64,000 nucleotides of DNA. Origin: Hypericum androsaemum. Taxonomy: Eukaryota > Streptophyta > Magnoliopsida > Malpighiales > Hypericaceae. The translations under genes were made by a program, and so were the position numbers. The DNA lies in the NCBI GenBank assembly GCA_963995505.1, contig OZ023197.1:2153001-2217000 (forward strand). The letters are read 5' to 3'. The first letter of the stretch is position 1; each line of letters begins with the position of its first letter. Positions 26,707 through 38,165 of the stretch are shown here, one piece after another. The notes under the pieces were generated by a model, which was not told the DNA's origin, made no database searches, and saw only the letters and a list, made by a program, of their open reading frames with translations.

Positions 26707-27197
26707 CAAGATTTTTAAAAATGATCCGGAGAGCGACCCGTTCTTACCTCCAGGTATGGTCAGATTGGTAACTGGTCGGACCAGTATTTTTTTATATTTA
26801 AAAATATATTTTTATCAATATTTTAATTACCCATACCCCACTACCCAGCTCTATACCTCGTTTACTATTTCCAAAAACTAAATAGGTACAACTTTTTCTC
26901 TCTTTTTTGACCCACCATAACCTTTAAATCTTTTTAAAAAAAGAAAACCCCACCAAATGGGAAATCTGAACTGTACAAATTCTGATTTTTTGACCCACTA
27001 TCAAGAAAATTATTTTTTTGGTTAAACTTTACCAACCGAAAAATACGGGGTCAAAAATTTGGTCAAACTGTCCAGTCTGATTTTTTTGGGCGGTTCGTAA
27101 GATTGGCAGTTTTTTGGCCAAACTCGGTACGCTATTCATACAGAATTATGGTTCGACTGATCTGACCACTGGTCGGACCACGTATTTTAAAAATTTG
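26707..27197. mobile_element. hAT-type MITE, 491 bp, perfect 8-bp duplication
   Basis: The ends are CAAGATTTTTAAAAAT and, as reverse complement, CAAATTTTTAAAATAC. They are flanked by identical GAAATAAC at 26699-26706 and 27198-27205. The duplicate sequence in block B, around 31195-31215, reads GATATAGAAATAACCCACAT with no insertion and so preserves the empty site. The interior has GG/CC-rich words such as GGTCGGACCA near both ends and no ORF. Confidence 0.88.
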
Positions 27198-27593
27198 GAA
27201 ATAACCCAAATTTTCAATAAGAAATAATCCACAATTGATAATTGATTTAACAGTGAAATTGTGAGTCGGTAATCCGATGGATATGGAAAATTGAGTTTTT
27301 TTCATTATTTAGAATGAATGTGAGGAAAAACTTGTACACATAAATATAATTTGAAACAATAGGGTGCAAAAAATTAGAAGAGGAGAAAACTAAAATTTTA
27401 TTTTTACATATAAATTCAAGACATACAAAACTTATGAATTTGCATCCAATAAAAATCAGGATACAGATACCGATAAAATGCTCACTTCAAGCTAATCTTG
27501 TCTTGGTTCTTATTGACTTGATTATATCAGCAAGCATTGAAAAGATCAAACAAGGCAATACAAAGTCATATGCACTCTCCATTCAGTAATTTT

Positions 27594-28382
27594 GGGTGCA
27601 TTTGTTTTCGTGGCTTGGACACGAGTAGAAAAATAGAACAGAACATTACCAAACATAACTATTTGTTCTAGTTGTTCTATGTCATGTTTGATAACTTCAA
27701 TACATTCAGTATAGTTCTTATTTAATACATGTAATAGTTCAACCTAAAATTTTATGAAAGACAAAATTACTCTTCAAAAAAATAATAGAGAAAATGCATT
27801 ATGCATATTCAAATATTAACTATCTCAAATATCCAAACAATTATTTTTTGATATCCGTATTAAAAAAACTATATAATATCCAAAAAATTAGATACAAATA
27901 ATCTAAACTATCTAATTTATTTAACAACTTGTTATGTGTGATTTCATTCAAATGAAATATCATCCAAAATTATTTACAGCAAATAAAATATCTTTATATA
28001 CTTTACTATCTTTATATATCTTCGTTCCTGAAAATATAAAATTTAGTTGAATACTGAAGTATTTGAATCCGAATAAAAAAAATTGGATATCAAATACAAA
28101 AATCACATATTAGATAAAATAAGTATTCTTAATTGGTTTAAATATGGTAAAGACAAATTAAAAGATAAATAGTTTATGGTAATATGGTAAAAAAATATGA
28201 GAAGAAATTTCTGTCATTGGACAGAAATTTCTGGCCCATGATTAAAGATTAGATGGGACAAGAATTTAGAAGTAGGCTAGGACAAACTTCCAACTTTATG
28301 TAGGTCATTTGTTGCACCAAACATGGGCTTGGACAAAAAACTTTGTCCAGTCCTGTCCAAGCCACGGAAACAAACGCAGCCT
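27594..28382. mobile_element. PIF/Harbinger-type MITE, 789 bp
   Basis: The left end GGGTGCATTTGTTTTCGTGG matches the reverse complement of the right end (GGCTGCGTTTGTTTCCGTGG), with CTTGGACA following on both sides. The GGGTGCGTTTGTTT start is typical of PIF/Harbinger MITEs. The flanks read TTT and TTA, consistent with a mutated TTA duplication. Block B at 31850-31875 keeps the uninterrupted version (CAGTAATTTAC...AACAGAG). There is no ORF. Confidence 0.85.
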
Positions 28383-28435
28383 TACAGGACAACAGAGATC
28401 GTAGAGCCCCATAGAAAGGAAAATTACCCATTTAG

Positions 28436-28645
28436 TCTTATATAGCTCTTTATGATATTTGTACTAATTGGTGTAATATTGATATTTTTTATAAAATTGA
28501 TTCATTTACCAAAAAATAGAGACCATATAGTCCTTTAGAATTAGAGATTAGCCATTTAGTTTTATGTAGCTCTTTATGCTATTTGTACTACTTGGTGTAA
28601 ATATTGGTATATATTTATAAAATTAATCCATTCACTCAAAAAAAT
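28436..28645. repeat. two imperfect tandem copies of about 115 bp
   Basis: Copy 1 starts near 28431 and copy 2 near 28552. Both contain TTAGT.TTAT.TAGCTCTTTATG, ATTTGTACTA.TTGGTGTAA and ATAAAATT.AT.CATT, and both end with AAAAAATAGAGA. They lie in the downstream tail of the USP pseudogene. Confidence 0.75.
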
Positions 28646-28782
28646 AGAGATAACACATGTCATCATCCTCTTGCACATTACATTACTTCTAAGCAAGCAA
28701 CACATAATCTAAACACATGTTTAGTACCTAACAAGCCTTTGAACCACGCACGGTGCGGTGATTATTATACGCTCTTCATTTG

Positions 28783-29258
28783 TCATGGTTTTCGCATGAC
28801 AAGGACGGGGAATTTCACATACTGGATGCAGTAATTGCTGACACTTACGAGAAATGCCCGGTAGATATAAGTCTTAAAATTGATTAGTGTAAGCAGATGA
28901 TTACGTTGTTGGTTCAATATTGTTGTTGAACCAACACCTATTCTGGTGCTATTGCAGGCATTTCGTGTCTTATACAAGAGTACTAATCATATCATAGACG
29001 ATCTTAGCGGCAAATTAATCATTCACATCGAATAAATCCTAAGTGTGATAGCATCCAAACCCTGGTCAACAAAATAATAAACTTGCCTTCTAATCAACTA
29101 ATCCTACTTGTTAACATATCACAAAGGTACCAACCTTTAGATCTTTTCAATCCCATGCTTGCTCCAAACAAGCAAGCTAGCATTTAGCTTCTGTACTACA
29201 TTGCAAATAGCAGCTTTTGGATCACCAACCTCGGTCACAGTCTCTGATGATTTAACTT
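28783..29258 (-). pseudogene. truncated universal stress protein copy (exons 3 and 4 only)
   Basis: Exon 4 remnant, 28783-28858, reads AFLVSVSNYCIQYVKFPVL then VMRKP and a stop, close to USP copy 2. Exon 3 remnant, about 29146-29258, reads ETVTEVGDPKAAICNV. Three faults are visible. The acceptor before exon 4, CAG|G in the intact copies, is replaced by CCGG. The end of exon 3 has ATC-TAA where copy 2 has ATC-AAA, an in-frame stop. The nucleotide-binding G-x2-G motif is disturbed (KHGIEKI). Exons 1 and 2 are absent: at 29258 the sequence switches to duplicated downstream-tail DNA. A dead partial duplicate. Confidence 0.88.
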
Positions 29259-29560
29259 TGTGTTTATTTTTCTGACCATCTGGACTTAGTGGGCTTTATT
29301 GCACATTGAGTATGATTCTTTAAATAGCTAAATGATTCTTTTATAATAAAAGCTTACTTGATTATTTTAGTGAGTTTAATGTGTTTATTATTTCTTTCTA
29401 CGATTTTAATGTGTTTATATAGCCTAAACTAGCATCAACAACTAAGATTTATAAAAAAAATATTTTCTCTAAGAATTTAGCTTTGCTGAGCAATTTGGTG
29501 TACATATGTGTTTAGCTTGACCCATCTACTCATATCTTTTTTTGGTGAAGCAGGATTGAA
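29255..29560. repeat. USP downstream-tail duplicate, block C
   Basis: This block combines the two segments found in block A (26230-26390 and 26560-26706) with less DNA between them. It abuts the broken exon 3 of the USP pseudogene directly, which marks a duplication breakpoint. Confidence 0.7.
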
Positions 29561-31059
29561 CTGTATATTGTTTACGAGTAATATACATTTGGAGTCTGCT
29601 TATAAAAAGATGTCATAGCCACGAGAACAACCAAAAACTCCCGATTTAGTGATACTAATATCAGCAGAATGAGGGTTGCTAATGAAGTTGTCAAACATAA
29701 AAATGAGAAAACCAACCTATCAATCATAACGAACACCCTCGTAGTAGAGAGTCAGCCAGGGATAGCATTTTGCTTCTCTCCGCAATCTCTTGTATTCTTT
29801 ATCTGTCACATGTCCCGCCACCACCGTCTTCACTTTCCAGTCATGTACCAACCTACTCAGAAACTTGACCTCCGTGATGGTTAATACATATATCATAACC
29901 ATACCGGGATAATTTTAGGGAGTTTGAGCTCCTCGAGGGGTGTTTCTCGCATGTGTAGGGTCGCTAGTTCAGTGATTTTCCTTTGCAAAAAAATTGTCCA
30001 TTCTTGCTCCTTTTAACATTCCATTTCACGATCCCACCACCCTGGGCACACCCCTGGGAGGCTGCCATGGTAATGTCATGCGTTAGAGACAATTGTTTAA
30101 GCAAACTTTTTAGTTCAGGTGTCGAGTGGGAGCGAACAACTCTCGGGATGATGGCTTATCAATTATCCTTACTTGAACACTCGGCTAATTAAGAAAGACA
30201 TGTCTAGCAACAGTAATGAAGCCCGCGCTAGACAAACTTGTCAATAACAGAGTGAACTTTTTTCCTAACGTCCTTTCTGCAATTGCACAAATCCAAGATA
30301 TATCCACAGAAACAACACCAAGGGAAATTGGTAGGTTTGTTGCTATTGGAAATATCATAGCCAAATCATTGCAAACATACCTCTTCCGGAGAACTCTTGC
30401 TCACTCGGTGCCAGCTCTTACCAGCAGATAGTCGAAAGAACAGTTAAACAACAATACGAAAACTTGTGCAGCCAAGAAAAAGCCCCATATAATCAAAAGC
30501 TCTTAGGGTTTCAATTGACAGAAACCCTAAATCAAAACCCCAAATAATCCTTTGGGTTCAGGCAACAAATCCAAACACTAAACCTAAATTTAAAACCCTT
30601 ATGTATATACTTTTGTAGGTTTTGTGCGAGTCTGTTGTGTGCGTGTATACGCGGTAAAATAAAATTTTAGAATTTTGTTACATTTGGTTTTTTTGTACAA
30701 TATTGATATTTTCAGAAATTTTTAGAATACTGATATTTATCAAATTTTCAAAAAATTCCTACCAAATTTCATTCCTGATTGCTGAATTATTGATTATGAC
30801 ATACCGAACACTAAACATTTACCAAATATATTGAATAATGATTACCAATTGCACCTAGTTTTAGGAGTTCTTCGGGCTTTCATATTGTTATAGTAAAGAG
30901 AACTCCTATAGGTCCGCGGAGAGGCATGTCAGAGAGATTATAGGACGACATGAAGAGAATTTCAAGTTGACGTCCCACTATTTGAGATTTTTTTTTTTGA
31001 GAAACCACTATTTGAGAATTTCGATGGTCCTTGAATTGTCTTCAATTTAATAGAGTAAA
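29561..31059. other. gene-poor stretch with an unidentified coding-like relic
   Basis: Minus-strand pieces at 29720-29902 and 30190-30420 read like protein but are broken by stops. The piece containing LPISLGVVSVDISWICAIAE followed by TLLLTSLSSAGFITVARHVF is hydrophobic and faintly recalls the membrane part of CHX-type cation/proton antiporters. This is a weak resemblance only. 30500-30560 carries AAACCCTAAA words. The rest is AT-rich with nothing recognised. Confidence 0.35.
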
Positions 31060-32007
31060 ATTTTTTTTCCTAAGAATTTAGTTTTACTGAACAATTTAGT
31101 GTACATACATGTTTAGCTTAACCCATCTACTCATATCTAGTGGTGCATAAAATCTACCCATATATTTCTTAAATTATCTATAGTCTATCTATGATATAGA
31201 AATAACCCACATTTTTTAATAACAAACAATCCATAATTTGATTTATCAATTGTTATTGGGTTTCTTTTGCTACCATTGGGAATAGCTTGTCCAGATATGT
31301 ATGTTCAACTTTATTATTGAAATCTTGTTAACCTATAGTTTCTATAACAATATTTATTTACACCGGCCTAAAAATAAATGTTAATCTTCCAGTTGATGTT
31401 TTTGTTTGAGTAGATACGCATGTGAGGATATCAAAGCTGCATGTGATTGAAGGAGACTTTGGAAGGTGATGATTTATGTGGTAACCAAAATAAATAAATA
31501 AAATAACCATATAATGACGGAAATAATTCTAATAATTGTTTAATATATTATGTGCAGATGATTATTTCGATTCTCGTCTACCGAATCGCATTTTCAAATG
31601 ATGCTTCATCCATTTGATGGTCTTTAGTATGCATAAACCATAGTTGCTAGGTTAGTTTCTATGTTAGAAATTTAAGTAACATTTAAGAAAATGTCTTTTC
31701 TACACATTCCTAAGAAAATCCCTTTACAAGGTCATCCGAATACAAATATATATATATATATATATATACTTGTGTTGGTTCTCATTGACTTGGCTATATC
31801 CACGACCATTGAGAAGATAAACTAGGCAATACAAAGTCATTTGCACCCCTATTCAGTAATTTACGGGAAAACAGAGACTACACATATCATCCCCTTAAAC
31901 ATTACATTACTTCCAAACAAGAAGTAAAAACAGAGAATTTACACATCTGTTTACAACCTAACGAGCTTATGAACAACGCACGGTGTGATAATTATTATTT
32001 TCTTTTG
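31060..32007. repeat. USP downstream-tail, block B (3' flank of USP copy 2)
   Basis: 31060-31220 matches block A at 26560-26720. 31770-31865 matches 27500-27592 (shared AGGCAATACAAAGTCAT and CAGTAATTT). 31868-31960 matches 28646-28720. An (AT)n microsatellite lies at 31747-31768. Neither MITE of block A is present here. Confidence 0.75.
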
Positions 32008-34285
32008 TCATGATTTCCGCACGACAAGGACAGGACATTTCGCATACTGTATGCAGTAATTGCTGACACTTCCAAGAAATGCCCTGCACACATAAGTTTT
32101 AAAACTGATTAGTACAGGCAGATATTTACAGTGTTAAAGTTGAAGGTGGTTCAACAATTCTATAGTTACTCGTCGAACCAACGCCTTTTCATTTTCAGGG
32201 GCTATTGCAGGCATTTTTTTGTGTCTTATAAAGGAGTACTAATCATATCATAGACGATCTTAGCATGTGCATTACGTCGACATCGAATAAATACATTCAT
32301 TCATGACCTGTTACTACAGAGAGTAACATCTTTGAAAATATGGTTTGACACAATAACAAAATTGACTTCTGATTATACTTGTTAACTTATCACCAGGGTA
32401 CCAACCTTTTGATCTTTCCAATCCCATGCTCGCCCAGAATAAGCAAGCTAACATTTAGCTTCTGCGCTACATTGCAAATAGCAGCTTTTGGATCACCAAC
32501 CTCGGTGACCATCTCTGCGACCACCTGCGAACAGAGTCAAATTCATCTGTGATCAACCAAACATTTGAGTAGTGTCAAAGTGATAGTAGGAACAAGAGAG
32601 TAGGACTACCCCTCGACTAGCACATATTTCCTTGGCCCTTTCCAGGATGCCCAGTGTCAGCTTCCTATGTTTCTCTTGGACCAAGTTAGCAAAATCTGGA
32701 GCTGATCAAACACATGATTTCGAGAAACAATATCAGATAGTTGCATCATTTACACCATTGAATGCAATTCCAATTCAAACAAGACATGCCCATATCAAAA
32801 TGAATCAAGTATACTTCAAATACAAAGTGTTGGGTCGACCTAAGAGGTTAATTAGAAAGAAAAGTCTAATTAAACAGTCCTAACTAATTAAATAAACATC
32901 TTTAACTAATTAAAATGTCCATCACACCAAATATTTTTGGATATTCATATGACCAAAGTAAAACTCGTCAAGAAAACTTCGTTATGATATAAAACACTTG
33001 CCAAAAATTATTTCTCGGTGTGAATAGAAATTGCCTTCAAAATGGTATGATTGAGACTCGAATATGTAGAATCTCACATTACAACATGATTAGACAAGTT
33101 TAAGAAGAGCTCGAAGTCTAGTGGGTAAACTCGAGGAAAAGGAACAAACTTCTCGTGCCCCGTCTGTTCGGCTCGTCACGACACGTGCACGACCCATTCC
33201 TTCCCTACTCGGTTCAGGCTGCAGGATTGCAAGAATTGTTTCGGTCTATCTTTTTGGACCCGAGCTAGACTTGTGCCGAGTTCTAGACCATTTGGGCTTG
33301 AGCTATACTTCCACTTTATCTAATATTGTCTAATTTCTTTATAAGTAAAAATTGTATTACTCCTAAAAAAATCTCCAAAGAGTTGCACCATTTGTGTACT
33401 AGGCACAACAAAGTACAAGATAGAACATATCATAGCAAAACTACTATAATAAGCACTATCTAAGAACCGTTCCCCAAAAATCCCACGAGGCGCACGAACC
33501 GTGACCTATCTCAAAATAACCCCGTAATTACACCTAATGTACAAAACCCCTATTTCCCTACCTATAAAATCGCATAATTTACGGAGGGTAAAAAAGGTTT
33601 AATTGGGCATTTCCCCTAGCTATCTCCCTAATCTTTCGAAGAATAGTAGGGGTATCGGTCTCCCACGTCATGCCCATTTGGGCGACCAAGCCCAATGTTT
33701 CAACCGCGCGTTCCGACCCGAGGGGAGGATCAACAATTTTCTTATTCGGAGCTCTAACTGGCAAACGTCCAACTGGGATTTTTTTTAACTCAGCGGCTTT
33801 ACTTGTTAGCTTCTTAGTCCGAGAGCTCTATCTAATATTGTTGTCTAATCTACGATACATATTACAAGATCACATACCCAAATCTAGCGTGTGAAGTATC
33901 ATAAAATAGTAAAAATTTCCAATAAAATACCATATGTTGTTGATATCTTACTCATCCAGCCAACTAATCCATGGTAAGACTTTTGAAAATGTGGCAAATT
34001 AAGTATTTGAACACGTTCCCAAGTCGAGATCTAGAAAAAGTAACTTTGGAGGTCAGCCAAGTACTTACTGATAGAAAGAGGGCAATACATGCGAGCCGAG
34101 CCGAGCGTAGCAGCGTAGGTGACATTTGTGTAGGGAGGCGGCTGAGCCATGAAGACCACCAGAGGCGCCGGCGAGATCGATTCCCCGAGATTGTCCAACG
34201 TCCACATCAGCGCGTGGTGGCTACACTCGCTCTCGTCGATCGCCACCATCACCTTCCTCTCTTTTCCACCTCCATTTCCTGCCAT
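32008..34285 (-). CDS. universal stress protein, copy 2 (four exons, GC donor needed)
   Basis: Exons at 34093-34285, 32610-32701, 32406-32524 and 32008-32083 join to 159 residues. It is a small single-domain Usp (UspA fold) protein of the plant type, thought to bind ATP and to act in stress responses. It starts MAGNGGGKERKVMVAIDESE, giving strand 1 and the first nucleotide-binding Asp. It continues PPDFANLVQEKHRKL and ends with the binding loop LGEHGIGKIKRAFLGSVSNY, then CPVLVVRKS. Exons 2 and 3 have exactly the same lengths (92 and 119) as in copy 1. The oddity is intron 1, which would start GCATGT rather than GTAAGA. The nearest GT, 4 bases on, shifts the frame to an early stop. So either a GC-AG intron is used or the gene is failing. 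Intron 1 is about 1.4 kb and holds repeat-like DNA. Confidence 0.82.
33318..33845. repeat. possible insertion in USP copy 2 intron 1
   Basis: The words TATCTAATATTGTCTAAT (33318) and TATCTAATATTGTTGTCTAAT (33828) bracket about 510 bases of sequence richer in GC than the rest of the intron. Without a recognisable end structure I cannot name it. It may be a retro-inserted sequence with 13-bp duplications. Confidence 0.35.
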
Positions 34286-34299
34286 CTCCGTTGACCTCC

Positions 34300-35940
34300 T
34301 CCTTTAATTTCCTAAGGAAATATAATATTTACGAGTGTGCTCTAGTAGTCTAGCTAATAGGGTTTTAACGATACCATGTGGCGATATTGGTGGGATTAAT
34401 ATGAAGTTCGCTATAAATTATTCTAATTTAATGAACGAGTTTCCAGTTCGAATCTATTCAATAATATTATATTAATCATTTAAAAATTTTAGTCAATTTA
34501 AATTTTGATTTATCAATTTAATAAATATACGATAATCGGTGTTCAACCGAAGGTCGCTGTTGCCCACAGCAGGTGCTTTGACAAGTGGTTATTACGTGGA
34601 AACCACGGGCGGATAACCGATAGTCATACCAATGGCTGACTCTTGCGTGGCAATTCGAGACATTTCCTTTATCTGTTTTATTTATTTATTTATATTTCCT
34701 TTGGATTAATTAATTGTTGGGCGATGTACCTGTTTTCTTTAATTATTGGGATTAGTGGATAAGATTATTAGTTGCCGCATAAATCAGAGCAAAGCCCTTA
34801 ACAGGGGGTTGCGAAATAGACAATTTAACAAGACTTTAACTAAACAAAATCAACAAGACTTTTGGCCGCAAGCGTTGGGACAAAATTAGGCTGGGAAGAG
34901 GGACATATTAATTATATATTACCATGAAAGAAATATTTTATAGTGGAAATAATATGAAAAATATATATATAATTAGTTAAAATAGTAAGAGACTCAAATT
35001 CTCTCAAGAAGTTTTTGTATTAGAAAAGTTACGGGTGTAATCTGCAAGAAGAAATCACTAAATAGGGTATGAGAGCGTAAGTCTGAAAGCCAAGAGATAA
35101 TCCATGAGTTGACTCAATGGTGACTATTTTGCCAAATTTTTTCATAATTCTGATTTTCTTTGGCAAAAGTTTTCTTCTTTTTTATTAGAGGGAAATCCAT
35201 TAGTTAAATTGAAATCAGCATGAGAGTGAAGTTCTGCTATCATATTATTTGGTTTTAAATTTAAATTGAAGCGTGTGTGCCGTTTCCCCTTTCTTCATTT
35301 TTTTTTGAAATGGTTAAATTTTTATTAATAATATATGTCGATTCCCCTTTCTTCATTAAATAAGATGAGAAGTGTGAATTAGGATTACCCATGCGTTTGT
35401 GTGACCATTGATATATCCTCCTAATTAATTCGTGGCGTCAGATATTATTCGCTTAATTTGTAACGAAGATGCTAACTAGATTCCAGCTTATCTTCAACAG
35501 GATTGTTTTCTACGTCCCCATCAAATTATCTACGGATACATAAATAACTTGAATAGAAATTATGGTTCCCTCTTTTGTAGTCAAATGTCACTAATTATTT
35601 TTATGTCTTATGCTATTGGGCCAAATAGCATTTGCTAAAATAGTTTTACATATGTAAACTTGCATCAACTCTCGAGAGCACTTTCCAGAATCATATATAC
35701 AACAGTACTTTTTGTAGTTTTACCGATGTGGTTTACTCATGCACATTTGACGATAAATTTTATGTATAAAAAAAATCCCAGAACCATCACCAATTTGTTC
35801 AATTATTCAGTATTCACAAGTTCGAGACTCAGATCATAAGTATGTAACAAGTAACTGTAATACACAGACCTGCAAATAATAAATGTTTATACACAATATG
35901 AACAACAATTGCACGGCGGATTTACTTCACAAGACAAAGG
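34300..35940. other. intergenic between the two USP genes
   Basis: AT-rich sequence with no ORF of coding character and no RNA gene seen. The first few hundred bases should contain the promoter of USP copy 2; no specific motif is claimed. Confidence 0.5.
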
Positions 35941-35954
35941 CACAGGCGTCTTCT

Positions 35955-37571
35955 TCAAGTAGTTTTCTTCACGACAAGGACCGGGCACTTGGCGTTCTGG
36001 ACGCAGTAGTTGCTCACACTTCCTAGGAAAGCCCTGCCTCAAACAATAAAACTTGCCATTAGACGGGAATTCATGCGAGCACAACGAACCACCGAATCAA
36101 TCCGCTCACCATGTTAGAATCTTCGCCACTAAATATGTTAAACATTATATTAAATAGGAATGAACTAACCTCTTTATAACACCACGGCTATGGCTGCCTA
36201 AGACAAGCAGCTTTATGTCGAGCTCTTCTACCGCTTCACAGATCGAAAATTTGGGGTCTCCTGCCTCAGTTACCGTCTCGGCTATGACCTATAGAAACAG
36301 CGAAACGCAATTATTATCTAAGCATGTCGATCTAGAGTCGAGAATTATTAGAACTTCAAATATTTTTGTTCTAAGCTACTATTTGGCACGGTCTAGCGTT
36401 TTGATCACGGTAATAAGATCAAATTAGAATAGATAACGTCTATAATAACTGTAATAATACCATGTGATAAACACCAAACTCAATTTCCACCTGAGGTAAG
36501 TTCGTTGTTCAAATTCAGCTTTTATTCGGAACTTAAGTTATTTGGTTGAGTACCAGTCAATTTGATTTGTTGAGAATTGTGAGAATCTAAAAAAGCAACT
36601 CCTGTTATCTTTTATTTCAGAGAGCGACATACTAATACACAAGAAAAGCACAAAAAAAGTTGTCCCAAATTCACATCGATCATAAAAAATCTACAAAACC
36701 TAAACAAAATTAACGAGGAGCAATTAAATTGAAAAGGGTTTAAGGACAATACCCCATCTTTGGCACAAATTTCTTTAGCCTTCTCCAATAGAGCTAACGC
36801 AAACTGCTTCTTCTTCTCTTGTATAGACACAAGCAAATCCGGGGCTACATAATCTCACACAAACAAACCCAACATATCATCAAATGCTCGTTTCTTTTTT
36901 CGAGTTCGAACCCAGAAAATACAACCACATTATAATCCCATCCAATTCGAGCTTCGATTAGTCGAAACGGAGAAGTAATCTTAATCCTACCCAAATAATT
37001 AGTACCTAAACCCAAGACATCATAACCTCATTACTTTTTTCGAGTTCGAACTCCAGAATACAACTGCATCAACCCGAGCTTCGATTAGTTGAAACAGAGA
37101 AGTAGTCTTAATCCTACCCAAATAATTCGTACCTAAACCCAAGCCATCATACCGTCGTTACTTTTTTCGAGTTGGAACCTAGAAAATACAATTCCATCAT
37201 ATTCTTACCTAACCCGAGCTTCGATTAGTCGAAACGGAAAAGTAGTCCTACCCAAATAATTGGTACCTAACCCAACATATCATATCATCGTTACTTTTTT
37301 TCGAGTTCGAACTCAGAAAATACAACTGCATAATAATCTTACCCAACTCGAACTCAGATTAGTCAAAACGGAGAAGTAGTCTCTTACGTGCGTTTCCCAG
37401 AGTGGAAGCGTGGACGTAAGAGAGGTCGGAGATGGGCTGGACGGCGAAGAGAACAAGTCCGGAGGTAGAGATGGTCTCCTTAAGGTTAGCGATAGCCCAT
37501 TGTAACGCGTAGTAGCTGCAATCGCTCTCGTCAATTGCCACCATCACCTTCTTCTTGTTTCCCTCTTCCAT
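35955..37571 (-). CDS. universal stress protein, copy 1 (four exons, intact)
   Basis: Exons at 37388-37571, 36753-36844, 36170-36288 and 35955-36033 join in frame to 157 residues, with GT/AG at all three introns. It starts MEEGNKKKVMVAIDESDCSY, the first strand and the Asp of the nucleotide site. It continues PPDLLVSIQEKKKQFALALL. It carries the Usp ATP-binding signature G-x2-G-x9-G-S as LGSHSRGVIKRAFLGSVSNY and ends CPVLVVKKTT. The length and single domain match the small plant Usp group (for example Arabidopsis At3g53990-type proteins). Its neighbour 1.7 kb downstream is a tandem duplicate. A role in stress signalling is inferred from the family. No signal peptide, so it is probably cytosolic. 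Confidence 0.93.
36887..37380. repeat. about four 120-bp minisatellite units in USP copy 1 intron 1
   Basis: Each unit contains ACTTTTTTCGAGTTCGAAC, GAAAATACAA, CCCGAGCTTCGATTAGTCGA, AACGGAGAAGTAGTC and CCTACCCAAATAATT. Units begin near 36887, 37030, 37154 and 37288. The last unit runs to within 8 bases of the intron's donor site, so array growth started beside exon 1. Confidence 0.88.
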
Positions 37572-37574
37572 TAT

Positions 37575-38165
37575 TTCTTCTTCTTATTTCTTCTTTCTTT
37601 GTCCTTGTAATAAATTGAGGCTTGAGGTGGGAATAGTACAAGTTTTGGAGCTATCTTTTGAATTATCTTCGATTCTCTATCGGTGATTGGCTTCTTTAAT
37701 ATATGATTTTTTTTTTCTCGTGTAAACCTGTTGGCGAGAGAGAGAGATACTGGATGCTAGTGATCGGTGGGTTTGGGATTACGAGGATTGATTTGGTGTT
37801 GACTTTACCATTGCTAATAATAGTACTACTCTTGACATAAGTTTAGTTTAATAATAATAATATTCTGACAAAAAATGTTACTATTTGGTAATAATAATAT
37901 TACTTTTGATATACTATATTTTACGATCACCAATCTTGTCAAAACTTCATCGCGATAAAATTTAGTAAAAAAATATTGCAATAAAAAAAAGTATTTGATT
38001 TTGATATCACTTGATTTAATACTACAAACTAATTACCAACAATTCACCGCTGCCCTTCCCTCTGTTAAAGCTCAGAGAAATAGAAAATAAGACCAATAAT
38101 ACAACAATTTCGCATTTCCAAAATGCTCTTACTTTATAGTTTATTCTAAATACGTAATCAATTTT
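37575..38165. other. USP copy 1 upstream region
   Basis: A T/C-rich leader (TTCTTCTTCTTATTTCTTC) directly precedes the ATG and is typical of plant 5' UTRs. A GAGAGAGAGA word lies near 37735. Beyond that the sequence is AT-rich intergenic with nothing recognised. Confidence 0.5.
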
